From the NCBI GenBank assembly GCA_005888955.1, contig VBCS01000045.1, positions 1-5,295 on the forward strand: 5,295 bases of DNA. The letters run 5' to 3'. This DNA is from Betaproteobacteria bacterium (GTDB lineage: Bacteria; Pseudomonadota; Gammaproteobacteria; Burkholderiales; Casimicrobiaceae). Of this stretch, positions 1-5,295 are shown one piece after another. The notes below the pieces were generated by a model. It ran no database searches. It was not told where the DNA came from and saw only the letters and a list, made by a program, of their open reading frames with translations. Both the position numbers and the translations under genes were made by a program. Position 1 is the stretch's first letter. Every line of letters begins with the position of its first letter.

Positions 1-840
1 GTCCGCGGCCTCGCCCAGGCCCAACTCGGGGCGGAATTCGGGCTCGCCCGTCGGCCCGGTCACCGCCCCGCCGATCAGCGCGCCGAGCGCACCCGCGCCG
101 CTGGCGAGCAGGATTCCGTCGTGCAGCGAGCGCCATGCCTTGGCCTGCGTTCGCCAGCAATAAATCGCGTCCTCGAAATCGCCGACGATGGCGAAGGTCA
201 CTGCGGTGAGCCGAACCGGCGCCCAGTCGAGCCAGAACAGCAGCCTCGCCAGCGGCCGGCCGAATTGGCCGAGCTCGTGACCCATCGGTGTGACGGCATC
301 GCCGCGCCAGCGCTCGGCGAGCAGCACGGTCAGGCGATAGAGCACGGCGCCCACGGGTCCGGGTAACACGAGAAACCAGAACAGCGTTCCGAAGACGTGC
401 CGGTACGAATCTTCCAGCCCCTGCTCGATCGCCAGTTTCGGGATCTCCTCCGCGGTCACCGCGCTGGCCTCGATGCCGCGCCAGGCAGCAAGGCGCCGGC
501 GGGCGGCGATCACATCGCCCGCCTTGAGCGCGTCGGCGATCGCCGAGAACGCATGACTGAAATGGCGGAATCCGACCAGCAGGTAAAGGATGAAGACGTT
601 CCAGACGAGCGCGAGCAGCGGGTGCAATACTTCGAGCGCCCAATATCCAGCGGCGGCGATCGCCACTGGAGGCACCAGCGCCAGTGCGGCTGCGATTGCG
701 CCCTGCTGCGCGGTCCCGGCATTGAAGCGCTGTTCAAGCACCCGCGCGTAGCGGACAAATGCGCGCTGCACGCCGCCGCGCCAGCGAAACGTCCGCCATT
801 GCTCCAGCGCCAGCGCGATCACGATGGCGAGGAAATTCAT
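1..840 (-). CDS. CobD/CbiB-family membrane protein (AmpE-like), 3' end cut by window edge
   Basis: The 280 visible codons are open from ATG at 840-838 to base 1, and the C-terminus lies outside the window; family members are usually a little over 300 residues. Hydrophobic stretches at about residues 2-12, 47-92, 149-175, 200-222 and 242-262 indicate an integral inner-membrane protein. The blocks RHVFGTLFWFLVLPGPVGAV (about 147-166) and DWAPVRLTAVTFAIVGDFED (about 205-224) align with the regions where CbiB/CobD proteins carry ENxxDGxxAPLFW and IPARLTA. True CobD/CbiB proteins act in adenosylcobinamide-phosphate synthesis. Here the ENxxDG motif is replaced by a sequence around EDSYRHVFG, so cobalamin function should not be assumed; betaproteobacteria commonly carry this divergent homologue. 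A purine-rich GAAGGA directly abuts the ATG with no spacer, and no better in-frame start lies upstream. It is 79 bp downstream of the ligase gene on the same strand, so co-transcription is possible. Family assignment is from memory of homologues. Confidence 0.8.
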   Translation of the reverse strand, partial: MNFLAIVIALALEQWRTFRWRGGVQRAFVRYARVLEQRFNAGTAQQGAIAAALALVPPVAIAAAGYWALEVLHPLLALVWNVFILYLLVGFRHFSHAFSAIADALKAGDVIAARRRLAAWRGIEASAVTAEEIPKLAIEQGLEDSYRHVFGTLFWFLVLPGPVGAVLYRLTVLLAERWRGDAVTPMGHELGQFGRPLARLLFWLDWAPVRLTAVTFAIVGDFEDAIYCWRTQAKAWRSLHDGILLASGAGALGALIGGAVTGPTGEPEFRPELGLGEAAD

Positions 841-876
841 TCCTTCGGGAGCTCGATGGCGAGCAGCATGGATCAG

Positions 877-899
877 GCATCGATCGGGATGATCGATGC
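877..899. repeat. Perfect 9-bp inverted repeat (hairpin) between ligase and CobD-like gene
   Basis: GCATCGATC at 877-885 and GATCGATGC at 891-899 are exact reverse complements separated by 5 bases. The element lies about 20 bp downstream of the ligase stop codon on the minus strand and about 37 bp before the CobD-like start. Neither strand has a T-run after the stem and the stem is not GC-rich, so it is not a convincing intrinsic terminator. It could be an RNA processing or stabilising hairpin, or a palindromic protein site. Its role is unknown. Confidence 0.5.
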
Positions 900-919
900 A
901 TCTACCGTGTCGTCGTGGA

Positions 920-2902
920 TCAACTCTTCAACTCGTCGCGATCCCTGAATTCTTCGAGCGCCTCGGGATTGGCCAGCGCCTCGACATTCTTGACCGGCTC
1001 GCCGTGCACGACATTGCGCACCGCCAGCTCGACGATCTTGCCGCTCTTGGTGCGAGGGATGTCGCTGACCTGCACGACCTTCGCCGGTACGTGGCGCGGC
1101 GTGGTGTTGGCGCGGATCTGCTGCTTGATGCGGTCGATCAATGCCTGGTCGAGCGCGACGCCGTCGCGCAAGCGGACGAACAGCACGACACGCACGTCGC
1201 CCACCTCGCCCGGCGGCCAATCCTGGCCGATGACGATGCTCTCGACGATCTCGTCGAGCTGTTCGACCTGGCGGTAAATCTCGGCCGTGCCGATGCGCAC
1301 ACCGCCGGGATTGAGCGTGGCATCCGAGCGTCCGTAGATAATCATGCCGTCGTGCGCGGTGAGCTCGACCCAGTCGCCGTGGCACCAGATGCCGGGAAAG
1401 CGCTCGAAGTACGCGGCGCGATACTTCGCGCCGTCGTCATCGTTCCAGAAGCCGAGCGGCATCGACGGAAACGGCGCGGTGCAGACGAGCTCGCCCTTTT
1501 GCCGGCGCACCGGCTTGCCGTTCTCGTCGTACACGTCGACCTTCATGCCCAGGCCCCGGCATTGGAGCTCGCCGCGCCAGACGGGGCGCGTCGGGCAGCC
1601 GAGCGCAAAACAGGAAATGATGTCGGTGCCGCCCGAGATGGACGACAGGCACACGTCGTTCTTGACGCATTCGTAGACGTAGTCGAAGCCTTCGGGCGCC
1701 AGCGGACTGCCCGTCGACAGAATCGCGCGCAGGGACGAGAGTGCGTAATCCTTGCGCGGAACGAGCGCAATCTTCTTGATCGCGTCGATGTACTTGGCCG
1801 AAGTCCCGAGATGGGTCATCCGCTCCGCGTCGGCGAAGTCCCAGATGATCCTGCCCTGGTGCAGGAACGGCGATCCGTCGTAGAGCAAGAGCGTCGCCCC
1901 GGAGGCGAGTCCCGACGCGAGCCAATTCCACATCATCCAGCCGCAGGTGGTGAAATAGAACAAGCGATCGCCCGGCTTGATGTCGGAATGCAGCCGATGC
2001 TCCTTGACATGCTGCAGCAGCGTTGCGCCCGCGCCGTGCACGATGCACTTGGGCACGCCCGTCGTCCCCGACGAGTACAGGATAAACAGCGGTTGATCGA
2101 ACGGCAGATGCTCATAGGCGATCGGGGCAGGGGTGAAGGGAGCGACGAAATCGTCCCAGCCGACCGCACGCGGCACATCCGCGATACCGCTTGCCGCAGC
2201 GGTTGACCCGTGCAAGTAGGGCGCCACGACGACGCGCTGGACCGTCGGCAGGCGCTTGACGATCGCGGCGAGCTTGTCGAGGACGGGCTGTGGCTTGCCG
2301 TTGTACCAATAGCCGTCGACGGTGAAGAGCACCTTGGGCTCGATCTGGCCGAAACGGTCGACCACACCCTGCACGCCGAAGTCCGGAGACGCGGACGACC
2401 AGATGGCACCGAGGCTCGCACTGGCGAGCATCGCAATGATCGCCTCGGGCGTGTTCGGCGTATACGCGGCGACGCGGTCGCCCTTCTGCACGCCCGCCGC
2501 CCGAAGACCCTGCGCTACGCGCGACACGCCGGCGACAAGTTCGGCGTTGGAGAGGCGGCGCTTGACCTTGTCTTCGCCCCAGAACACGAGTGCATCACCG
2601 GTGTCGTCCTGCGAGCGACCTTTAAGCAGATTTTCGGCGAAGTTGAGCTGCGCGTCCGGGAACCAGCGCGCGCCGGGCATCTTGTCGGCGTCGACGAGCG
2701 TGCGGCTGCCGGAATCGCCGACGATGCCGGCATCGTTCCAGACCTCGCGCCAAAACGCTTCGGGCTCGTCCGTGGACCACCGGAACAGCGCGGTGTAATC
2801 CGGCAACACGACGCCGTGCTTCGCGGTGACGCGCGCCGCGAACGTGGTCAGGTTGGCGTGGGCGACCCGGTCCGGAGAAGGTTGCCACAACGGTGCGCTC
2901 AT
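920..2902 (-). CDS. Acetoacetate--CoA ligase (acetoacetyl-CoA synthetase)
   Basis: This cytoplasmic adenylate-forming enzyme activates acetoacetate with ATP and CoA to acetoacetyl-CoA, AMP and PPi, linking ketone bodies to thiolysis, polyhydroxybutyrate and acyl-CoA metabolism. The 660-aa length matches the acetoacetyl-CoA synthetase family. Visible motifs are the ATP-binding loop [10 protein letters not shown] (276-285), SGGTDI (423-428), HGDW (508-511), the hinge region [20 protein letters not shown] (523-542) and PRTKSGK (616-622), whose Lys622 is the expected catalytic lysine. The N-terminal part with FAENLL (88-93) is the acetyl-CoA synthetase-type extension. [10 protein letters not shown] and the C-terminal [19 protein letters not shown] resemble acetoacetyl-CoA rather than acetyl-CoA synthetases. 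The ATG at 2902-2900 is chosen because family N-termini begin near here ([10 protein letters not shown]) and it overlaps the upstream thioesterase stop as ATGA. The reading frame stays open for 159 codons upstream, but that stretch is antisense-like readthrough of the thioesterase in the wrong frame. No strong Shine-Dalgarno precedes the ATG, consistent with translational coupling. Confidence 0.95.
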   Translation of the reverse strand: MSAPLWQPSPDRVAHANLTTFAARVTAKHGVVLPDYTALFRWSTDEPEAFWREVWNDAGIVGDSGSRTLVDADKMPGARWFPDAQLNFAENLLKGRSQDDTGDALVFWGEDKVKRRLSNAELVAGVSRVAQGLRAAGVQKGDRVAAYTPNTPEAIIAMLASASLGAIWSSASPDFGVQGVVDRFGQIEPKVLFTVDGYWYNGKPQPVLDKLAAIVKRLPTVQRVVVAPYLHGSTAAASGIADVPRAVGWDDFVAPFTPAPIAYEHLPFDQPLFILYSSGTTGVPKCIVHGAGATLLQHVKEHRLHSDIKPGDRLFYFTTCGWMMWNWLASGLASGATLLLYDGSPFLHQGRIIWDFADAERMTHLGTSAKYIDAIKKIALVPRKDYALSSLRAILSTGSPLAPEGFDYVYECVKNDVCLSSISGGTDIISCFALGCPTRPVWRGELQCRGLGMKVDVYDENGKPVRRQKGELVCTAPFPSMPLGFWNDDDGAKYRAAYFERFPGIWCHGDWVELTAHDGMIIYGRSDATLNPGGVRIGTAEIYRQVEQLDEIVESIVIGQDWPPGEVGDVRVVLFVRLRDGVALDQALIDRIKQQIRANTTPRHVPAKVVQVSDIPRTKSGKIVELAVRNVVHGEPVKNVEALANPEALEEFRDRDELKS

Positions 2903-3354
2903 GATGGCTTCGCATTGGCGGGTGTCGGAGACGGCGCTGTCTCGGCTACGTCGAGAAGCGCCTGCAACGACTCGGGCAGCGGGACGGGCCGTGTTGTTTT
3001 CATGTCGACCCAGACCAGTTTCGCAGCGCCGTCGGCATATTTTTTGCCGTCCATCCAGATCTCGTAATAGCTCTCCACGCTCGTGCGCCCCGGCACTCCG
3101 AGAAACATCCTGACCTCCGCCTTGCCCGGATACGTCAGCGGCGCGAAAAATGTACAGCTCGCATTGACGATCAACGGCCCGTCGCCGGCATATGCGACGC
3201 GGCCGAGACGCCGCGCGAAGGCATGGGTCCAGTCCACCCGGGCCTGCTCCATGTAGCGAAAATATACCGTGTTGTTGACGTGGCCCATCGCGTCCATGTC
3301 GCCCCACCGAATCGGCACGACGACGGTATGCACCAGCTTGCGATTTCGACTCAT
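2899..3354 (-). CDS. 4-hydroxybenzoyl-CoA thioesterase-like (YbgC/FadM-type) acyl-CoA thioesterase
   Basis: The 151-aa product is a single-domain hotdog-fold thioesterase, expected to hydrolyse an acyl-CoA to the free acid and CoA in the cytoplasm, usually as an oligomer. The signature is [20 protein letters not shown] (residues 15-34): the Asp in the DMDAMGH segment (Asp21) corresponds to the catalytic acid of the 4HBT family, followed by EQAR on the central helix. [10 protein letters not shown] (91-100) and [12 protein letters not shown] (112-123) are the later beta strands. Length is normal; residues after about 135 form a Pro/Ala-rich tail. The ATG at 3354-3352 begins [10 protein letters not shown] and gives a normal N-terminus; an upstream open extension to 3738 would run antisense through the oxidoreductase gene and is rejected. 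No Shine-Dalgarno is seen, and the leader is pyrimidine-rich. The stop overlaps the ligase ATG by 4 bases (ATGA). The natural substrate cannot be read from the sequence. Confidence 0.9.
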   Translation of the reverse strand: MSRNRKLVHTVVVPIRWGDMDAMGHVNNTVYFRYMEQARVDWTHAFARRLGRVAYAGDGPLIVNASCTFFAPLTYPGKAEVRMFLGVPGRTSVESYYEIWMDGKKYADGAAKLVWVDMKTTRPVPLPESLQALLDVAETAPSPTPANAKPS

Positions 3355-3378
3355 CGGGAGGGCAGGCGGAGAAACGCA

Positions 3379-3386
3379 ATTATAAT
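3379..3386. promoter_or_regulatory. Palindromic -10 element, candidate divergent promoter
   Basis: The octamer ATTATAAT is its own reverse complement, so a perfect TATAAT -10 hexamer is present on the plus strand at 3381-3386 and on the minus strand at 3384-3379. It is the only strongly AT-rich spot in the 61-bp gap between the divergent thioesterase and oxidoreductase starts. Predicted transcription starts, about 7 bases downstream of each hexamer, fall near 3393 (plus) and 3372 (minus), giving leaders of about 23 and 18 nt. No good TTGACA-like -35 and no TGn extended -10 are seen at the usual spacing on either strand, so an activator or an UP-like contact may be needed. Promoter activity is inferred. 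Confidence 0.6.
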
Positions 3387-3402
3387 AGCTACGCCGAAAG
3401 CT

Positions 3403-3408
3403 GGAGGA
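3403..3408 (+). promoter_or_regulatory. Ribosome binding site of ETF-ubiquinone oxidoreductase (selects GTG start)
   Basis: GGAGGA at 3403-3408 is a near-consensus Shine-Dalgarno sequence. It ends 7 bases before the GTG at 3416, which is ideal spacing, whereas the in-frame ATG at 3431 would be 22 bases away. This supports GTG at 3416 as the true start. Confidence 0.85.
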
Positions 3409-3415
3409 ACGGTTC

Positions 3416-4975
3416 GTGCCACGCGAAGTCATGGAATACGATGTCGTCATCGTCGGCGGCGGGCCCTCGGGTCTGTCGGCCGCGATTCGCTTGAAGCAGC
3501 TCGCCGCGGAGGCGGGGCGCGAGGTCAGCGTCTGTGTGCTCGAAAAAGGCTCCGAGGTCGGAGCGCATATTCTTTCGGGCGCAGTGATCGATCCGCGCGC
3601 GCTCAACGAGTTGATCCCCGACTGGCAAGCCAAGAATGCGCCGCTGAACACACCGGTTACCGAAGACCGCTTCATGGTGCTCGCGCCCGAGAAGGCGTTT
3701 CGCATTCCGAACTGGATGTTGCCGCCGTTGATGAACAATCACGGCAACCACATCGTGAGCCTCGGCAACGTTTGCCGCTGGCTTAGCAGCCAGGCGGAGA
3801 CGCTTGGCGTCGAGATCTATCCCGGGTTTCCTGCAGCGGAAGCTCTCTACGACGAGCGTGGCGCGGTCCGCGGCGTGGCGACAGGCGACATGGGCGTCGC
3901 CCGGGACGGCTCGCACAAGCCCGAGTACCAGCCCGGCATGGAGCTGCACGCAAAATACACGCTGCTTGCCGAGGGCTGCCGCGGCTCGCTGTCGCAGGAG
4001 CTGATGGCGCGATTCAACCTGCGCGACGGCGTCGATCCGCAGAAATACGGCATCGGCCTCAAGGAGCTGTGGCAGGTCGCGCCGGACAAGCACCAGCGCG
4101 GGCTCGTCGTTCACACGCAAGGCTGGCCGCTCGACTCCCGGACCGGAGGCGGCTCGTTCATCTATCACCTGGAGGACAATCTGGTCGCGGTGGGATTCGT
4201 CGTGCATCTCAGCTACGAGAATCCGCATCTCTCGCCTTTCGACGAGTTCCAGCGCTTCAAGACACATTCCGCGATCCGCGGCACGTTCGAGGGCGGCAAG
4301 CGCATCGGTTACGGCGCTCGGGCGATCAACGAAGGCGGGCTGCAATCGATTCCCAAGCTGGTCTTCCCCGGTGGTGCGCTGATCGGCGACGCTGCGGGAT
4401 TTCTCAATGTGCCGCGGATCAAGGGCGTGCACAACGCCATGAAAACCGGGATGCTGGGCGCCGAAGCAGCGTTTGCTGCGCTCGGCGAAGGTCGCACGCG
4501 CGACGAACTGGCCGCGTATCCGGAGGCGTTGCGCCATTCGTGGGTGTACGAAGACCTGTACAAGGTGCGCAACGTCAAGCCCGGGCTCAAGTGGGGCTTG
4601 TGGCTCGGCACGCTGCATGGCGGCTTGCACATGTGGCTCAACGATCTGGGCCTGGGCGCGCTGGTCGCCTGGACTCTGCGCCATGGCAAAGCGGATCACG
4701 AGACGCTCAAGCCCGCGGCGGAAATGCCGAAGATCGAATATCCCAAATACGACGGCGTGCTGACCTTCGACAAGCTCTCCTCGGTTTTCGTGTCCAACAC
4801 CAATCACGAGGAGAATCAGCCCGTGCATCTGCAGCTGCGCGATCCATCGATCGCAGTCAGTGTCAATCTCGCGCTCTACGACGGCCCGGAGCAACCTTGC
4901 AGATCAATGCGCCGAATTGCGTGCATTGCAAGACCTGCGACATCAAGGACCCGAAACAGAACATCCACTGGGTGA
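3416..4975 (+). CDS. Electron transfer flavoprotein-ubiquinone oxidoreductase, frameshifted near 3' end
   Basis: ETF-QO is a membrane-associated FAD and [4Fe-4S] protein that passes electrons from reduced ETF, fed by acyl-CoA and other dehydrogenases, to ubiquinone. The frame from GTG 3416 runs 519 codons. Residues 1-493 match the family: FAD-binding dinucleotide motif [10 protein letters not shown] (10-19), [18 protein letters not shown] (43-60), [11 protein letters not shown] (183-193), [10 protein letters not shown] (242-251), [11 protein letters not shown] (298-308), and the second FAD motif [19 protein letters not shown] (324-342). After DGPEQ (489-493) the family sequence should continue through a Cys-Pro-Ala-Gly-Val-Tyr segment of about 20 residues and then LQINAPNC. 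Instead only two bases (4895-4896) separate the GAG CAA codons from the codon for that Leu, and the frame shifts to an unrelated 26-residue tail ending at TGA 4973-4975. All four cluster cysteines are therefore lost from this product. It is either a damaged gene or an assembly/sequencing error. It is transcribed divergently from the thioesterase-ligase pair. Confidence 0.9.
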   Translation: MPREVMEYDVVIVGGGPSGLSAAIRLKQLAAEAGREVSVCVLEKGSEVGAHILSGAVIDPRALNELIPDWQAKNAPLNTPVTEDRFMVLAPEKAFRIPNWMLPPLMNNHGNHIVSLGNVCRWLSSQAETLGVEIYPGFPAAEALYDERGAVRGVATGDMGVARDGSHKPEYQPGMELHAKYTLLAEGCRGSLSQELMARFNLRDGVDPQKYGIGLKELWQVAPDKHQRGLVVHTQGWPLDSRTGGGSFIYHLEDNLVAVGFVVHLSYENPHLSPFDEFQRFKTHSAIRGTFEGGKRIGYGARAINEGGLQSIPKLVFPGGALIGDAAGFLNVPRIKGVHNAMKTGMLGAEAAFAALGEGRTRDELAAYPEALRHSWVYEDLYKVRNVKPGLKWGLWLGTLHGGLHMWLNDLGLGALVAWTLRHGKADHETLKPAAEMPKIEYPKYDGVLTFDKLSSVFVSNTNHEENQPVHLQLRDPSIAVSVNLALYDGPEQPCRSMRRIACIARPATSRTRNRTSTG

Positions 4976-5016
4976 CGCCGGAGGGCGGAGGCGGCCCGAA
5001 TTATTCGAATATGTAG
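4897..5016 (+). pseudogene. Displaced C-terminal end of ETF-ubiquinone oxidoreductase (Fe-S domain remnant)
   Basis: In the frame +2 relative to the main coding frame, 39 codons read [18 protein letters not shown]... and end ...[11 protein letters not shown] at TAG 5014-5016. This is the nearly invariant C-terminus of ETF-QO, including three of its four [4Fe-4S] cysteine ligands (NC, HC and TC). It has no start or ribosome binding site of its own and is the out-of-frame end of the gene starting at 3416. Adding 493 + 39 + about 20 missing residues gives about 552 aa, the usual full length, so the lesion is local. Confidence 0.9.
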
Positions 5017-5028
5017 CGCAGGCCTGTC

Positions 5029-5088
5029 GTAGAGCCGAATTCATTCGGCCGCGGTGCGAGTGCAGTGTGCGAATGAATTCACACCTAC
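5029..5088. repeat. REPIN-like pair of inverted REP elements
   Basis: Two 22-bp copies face each other. The plus-strand copy at 5029-5050 begins GTAG and carries the palindrome GCCGAAT-TC-ATTCGGC (5034-5049). The minus-strand copy at 5088-5067 begins GTAG and carries GTGTGAAT-TC-ATTCGCAC. They share GTAG and the 11-mer GAATTCATTCG, while flanking stem bases differ but still pair (with one T-G mismatch in the second copy). Between copies, 5037-5047 and 5070-5080 are a perfect 11-bp inverted repeat with a 22-base loop. A GTAG foot plus hairpin, in inverted pairs, is the hallmark of REP elements mobilised by RAYT (TnpA-REP) transposases. It lies between convergent genes, a typical location, and may also act as a bidirectional terminator or mRNA-stabilising structure. 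There is no T-run supporting classic intrinsic termination. Confidence 0.7.
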
Positions 5089-5295
5089 CCGCCGCCCAGC
5101 CAAGCCGCCCCTCTTACGCCGCTCGAATCGCCGTAGCGGTGCTTCACCAGACGCGTATCCACGCGGTCGGAAAACACCCACGGCAGCCACAGCCCTGGCA
5201 CGTTGGCGTAAAGTCGCTGCACGTTCGACATGCCGCCGCCGAGCACGATCACGTCGGGATCGAGGATGTTGATGACATGGGCGAGCGCGCGCGCG
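5085..5295 (-). CDS. ROK-family sugar kinase (fructokinase/Mak-like), C-terminal fragment
   Basis: The 5' part of the gene lies beyond the right edge; 69 codons and the stop TAG (5087-5085) are present. The visible part contains [20 protein letters not shown] (about residues 4-23) followed by [20 protein letters not shown] (about 41-60) and RGAAWL. This is the C-terminal subdomain of ROK kinases, most like the bacterial fructokinase/Mak branch, which phosphorylate hexoses with ATP in the cytoplasm. The catalytic Asp and the zinc-binding motif would lie upstream and cannot be checked, so the substrate is uncertain. The last residues after RGAAWL are GGG, and the stop codon lies inside the GTAG foot of the adjacent REP-like element, so the extreme C-terminus may have been altered by its insertion. 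The gene is convergent with ETF-QO. Confidence 0.88.
   Translation of the reverse strand, partial: ARALAHVINILDPDVIVLGGGMSNVQRLYANVPGLWLPWVFSDRVDTRLVKHRYGDSSGVRGAAWLGGG

Noticed and set aside
896..2206. 436-codon open frame on the plus strand, antisense to the ligase
   Set aside because: It is a shadow of the acetoacetyl-CoA synthetase gene, with no recognisable domain and an Arg/Asp/Ala-rich composition typical of GC-rich antisense frames.
2903..3379. N-terminal extension of the ligase frame to 819 codons
   Set aside because: The extension reads the thioesterase gene in the wrong frame. The ligase family begins near the ATG at 2902, which also overlaps the thioesterase stop as ATGA.
3355..3738. 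N-terminal extension of the thioesterase to 279 codons
   Set aside because: It would run antisense through the start of ETF-QO and add sequence unlike any hotdog thioesterase. The start at 3354 gives the normal family length.
3389..4894. 501-codon open frame on the minus strand, antisense to the ETF-QO gene
   Set aside because: High-GC codon bias leaves the opposite frame open. The translation is low in recognisable motifs and rich in Arg/Ala/His, while the plus strand encodes a clear conserved flavoprotein.
4069..4896. Plus-strand open frame before the displaced Fe-S tail, readable as a 315-aa gene
   Set aside because: Only its last 39 codons are meaningful, as the shifted ETF-QO C-terminus; the earlier part is an off-frame reading of the same gene.
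4889..4899. Programmed ribosomal frameshift at the ETF-QO junction
   Set aside because: There is no slippery heptamer, and a frameshift would not restore the roughly 20 missing residues, including the first cluster cysteine.
5281..5295. Alternating GC run at the right edge as a simple repeat or Z-DNA tract
   Set aside because: It is only about 10 bases long and encodes Ala-Arg-Ala codons of the ROK kinase helix, so it is ordinary coding sequence.

Overview
The window looks like chromosomal DNA from a GC-rich member of the Betaproteobacteria, probably near Burkholderiales or Rhodocyclales. This is judged from protein style only: the divergent CobD/CbiB-family protein, the acetoacetyl-CoA synthetase and the ETF-ubiquinone oxidoreductase all read like betaproteobacterial homologues. 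No RNA gene, CRISPR array, prophage or complete mobile element is visible. Most of the window is ordinary metabolic gene content, and I do not see an undescribed multi-gene system.

Layout from left to right. (1) Positions 1-840, minus strand: a CobD/CbiB-family membrane protein whose C-terminus lies beyond the left edge. (2) Positions 841-919: a 79-bp gap with a 9-bp-stem hairpin. (3) Positions 920-2902, minus strand: a complete acetoacetate-CoA ligase (acetoacetyl-CoA synthetase, 660 aa). (4) Positions 2899-3354, minus strand: a hotdog-fold acyl-CoA thioesterase (151 aa) whose stop overlaps the ligase start as ATGA. (5) Positions 3355-3415: a compact divergent promoter region with a self-complementary -10 element that gives a perfect TATAAT on both strands. 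(6) Positions 3416-5016, plus strand: ETF-ubiquinone oxidoreductase, broken near its 3' end by a deletion/frameshift at about 4895. (7) Positions 5029-5088: a pair of inverted REP-like elements (a REPIN) between convergent genes. (8) Positions 5085-5295, minus strand: the C-terminal 69 codons of a ROK-family sugar kinase that begins beyond the right edge.

The thioesterase and ligase form a translationally coupled acyl-CoA module, with the CobD-like gene possibly co-transcribed downstream. Acetoacetyl-CoA made by the ligase can enter thiolysis/beta-oxidation or polyhydroxybutyrate metabolism. The divergent ETF-ubiquinone oxidoreductase would pass electrons from acyl-CoA dehydrogenases, via ETF, to ubiquinone, so the divergent pair fits a shared fatty-acid/ketone-body theme.

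The two points most worth a second look are the ETF-ubiquinone oxidoreductase lesion, which removes about 20 codons including the first Fe-S cysteine and shifts the other three cysteines out of frame, and the REPIN, whose GTAG foot supplies the stop codon of the ROK kinase.
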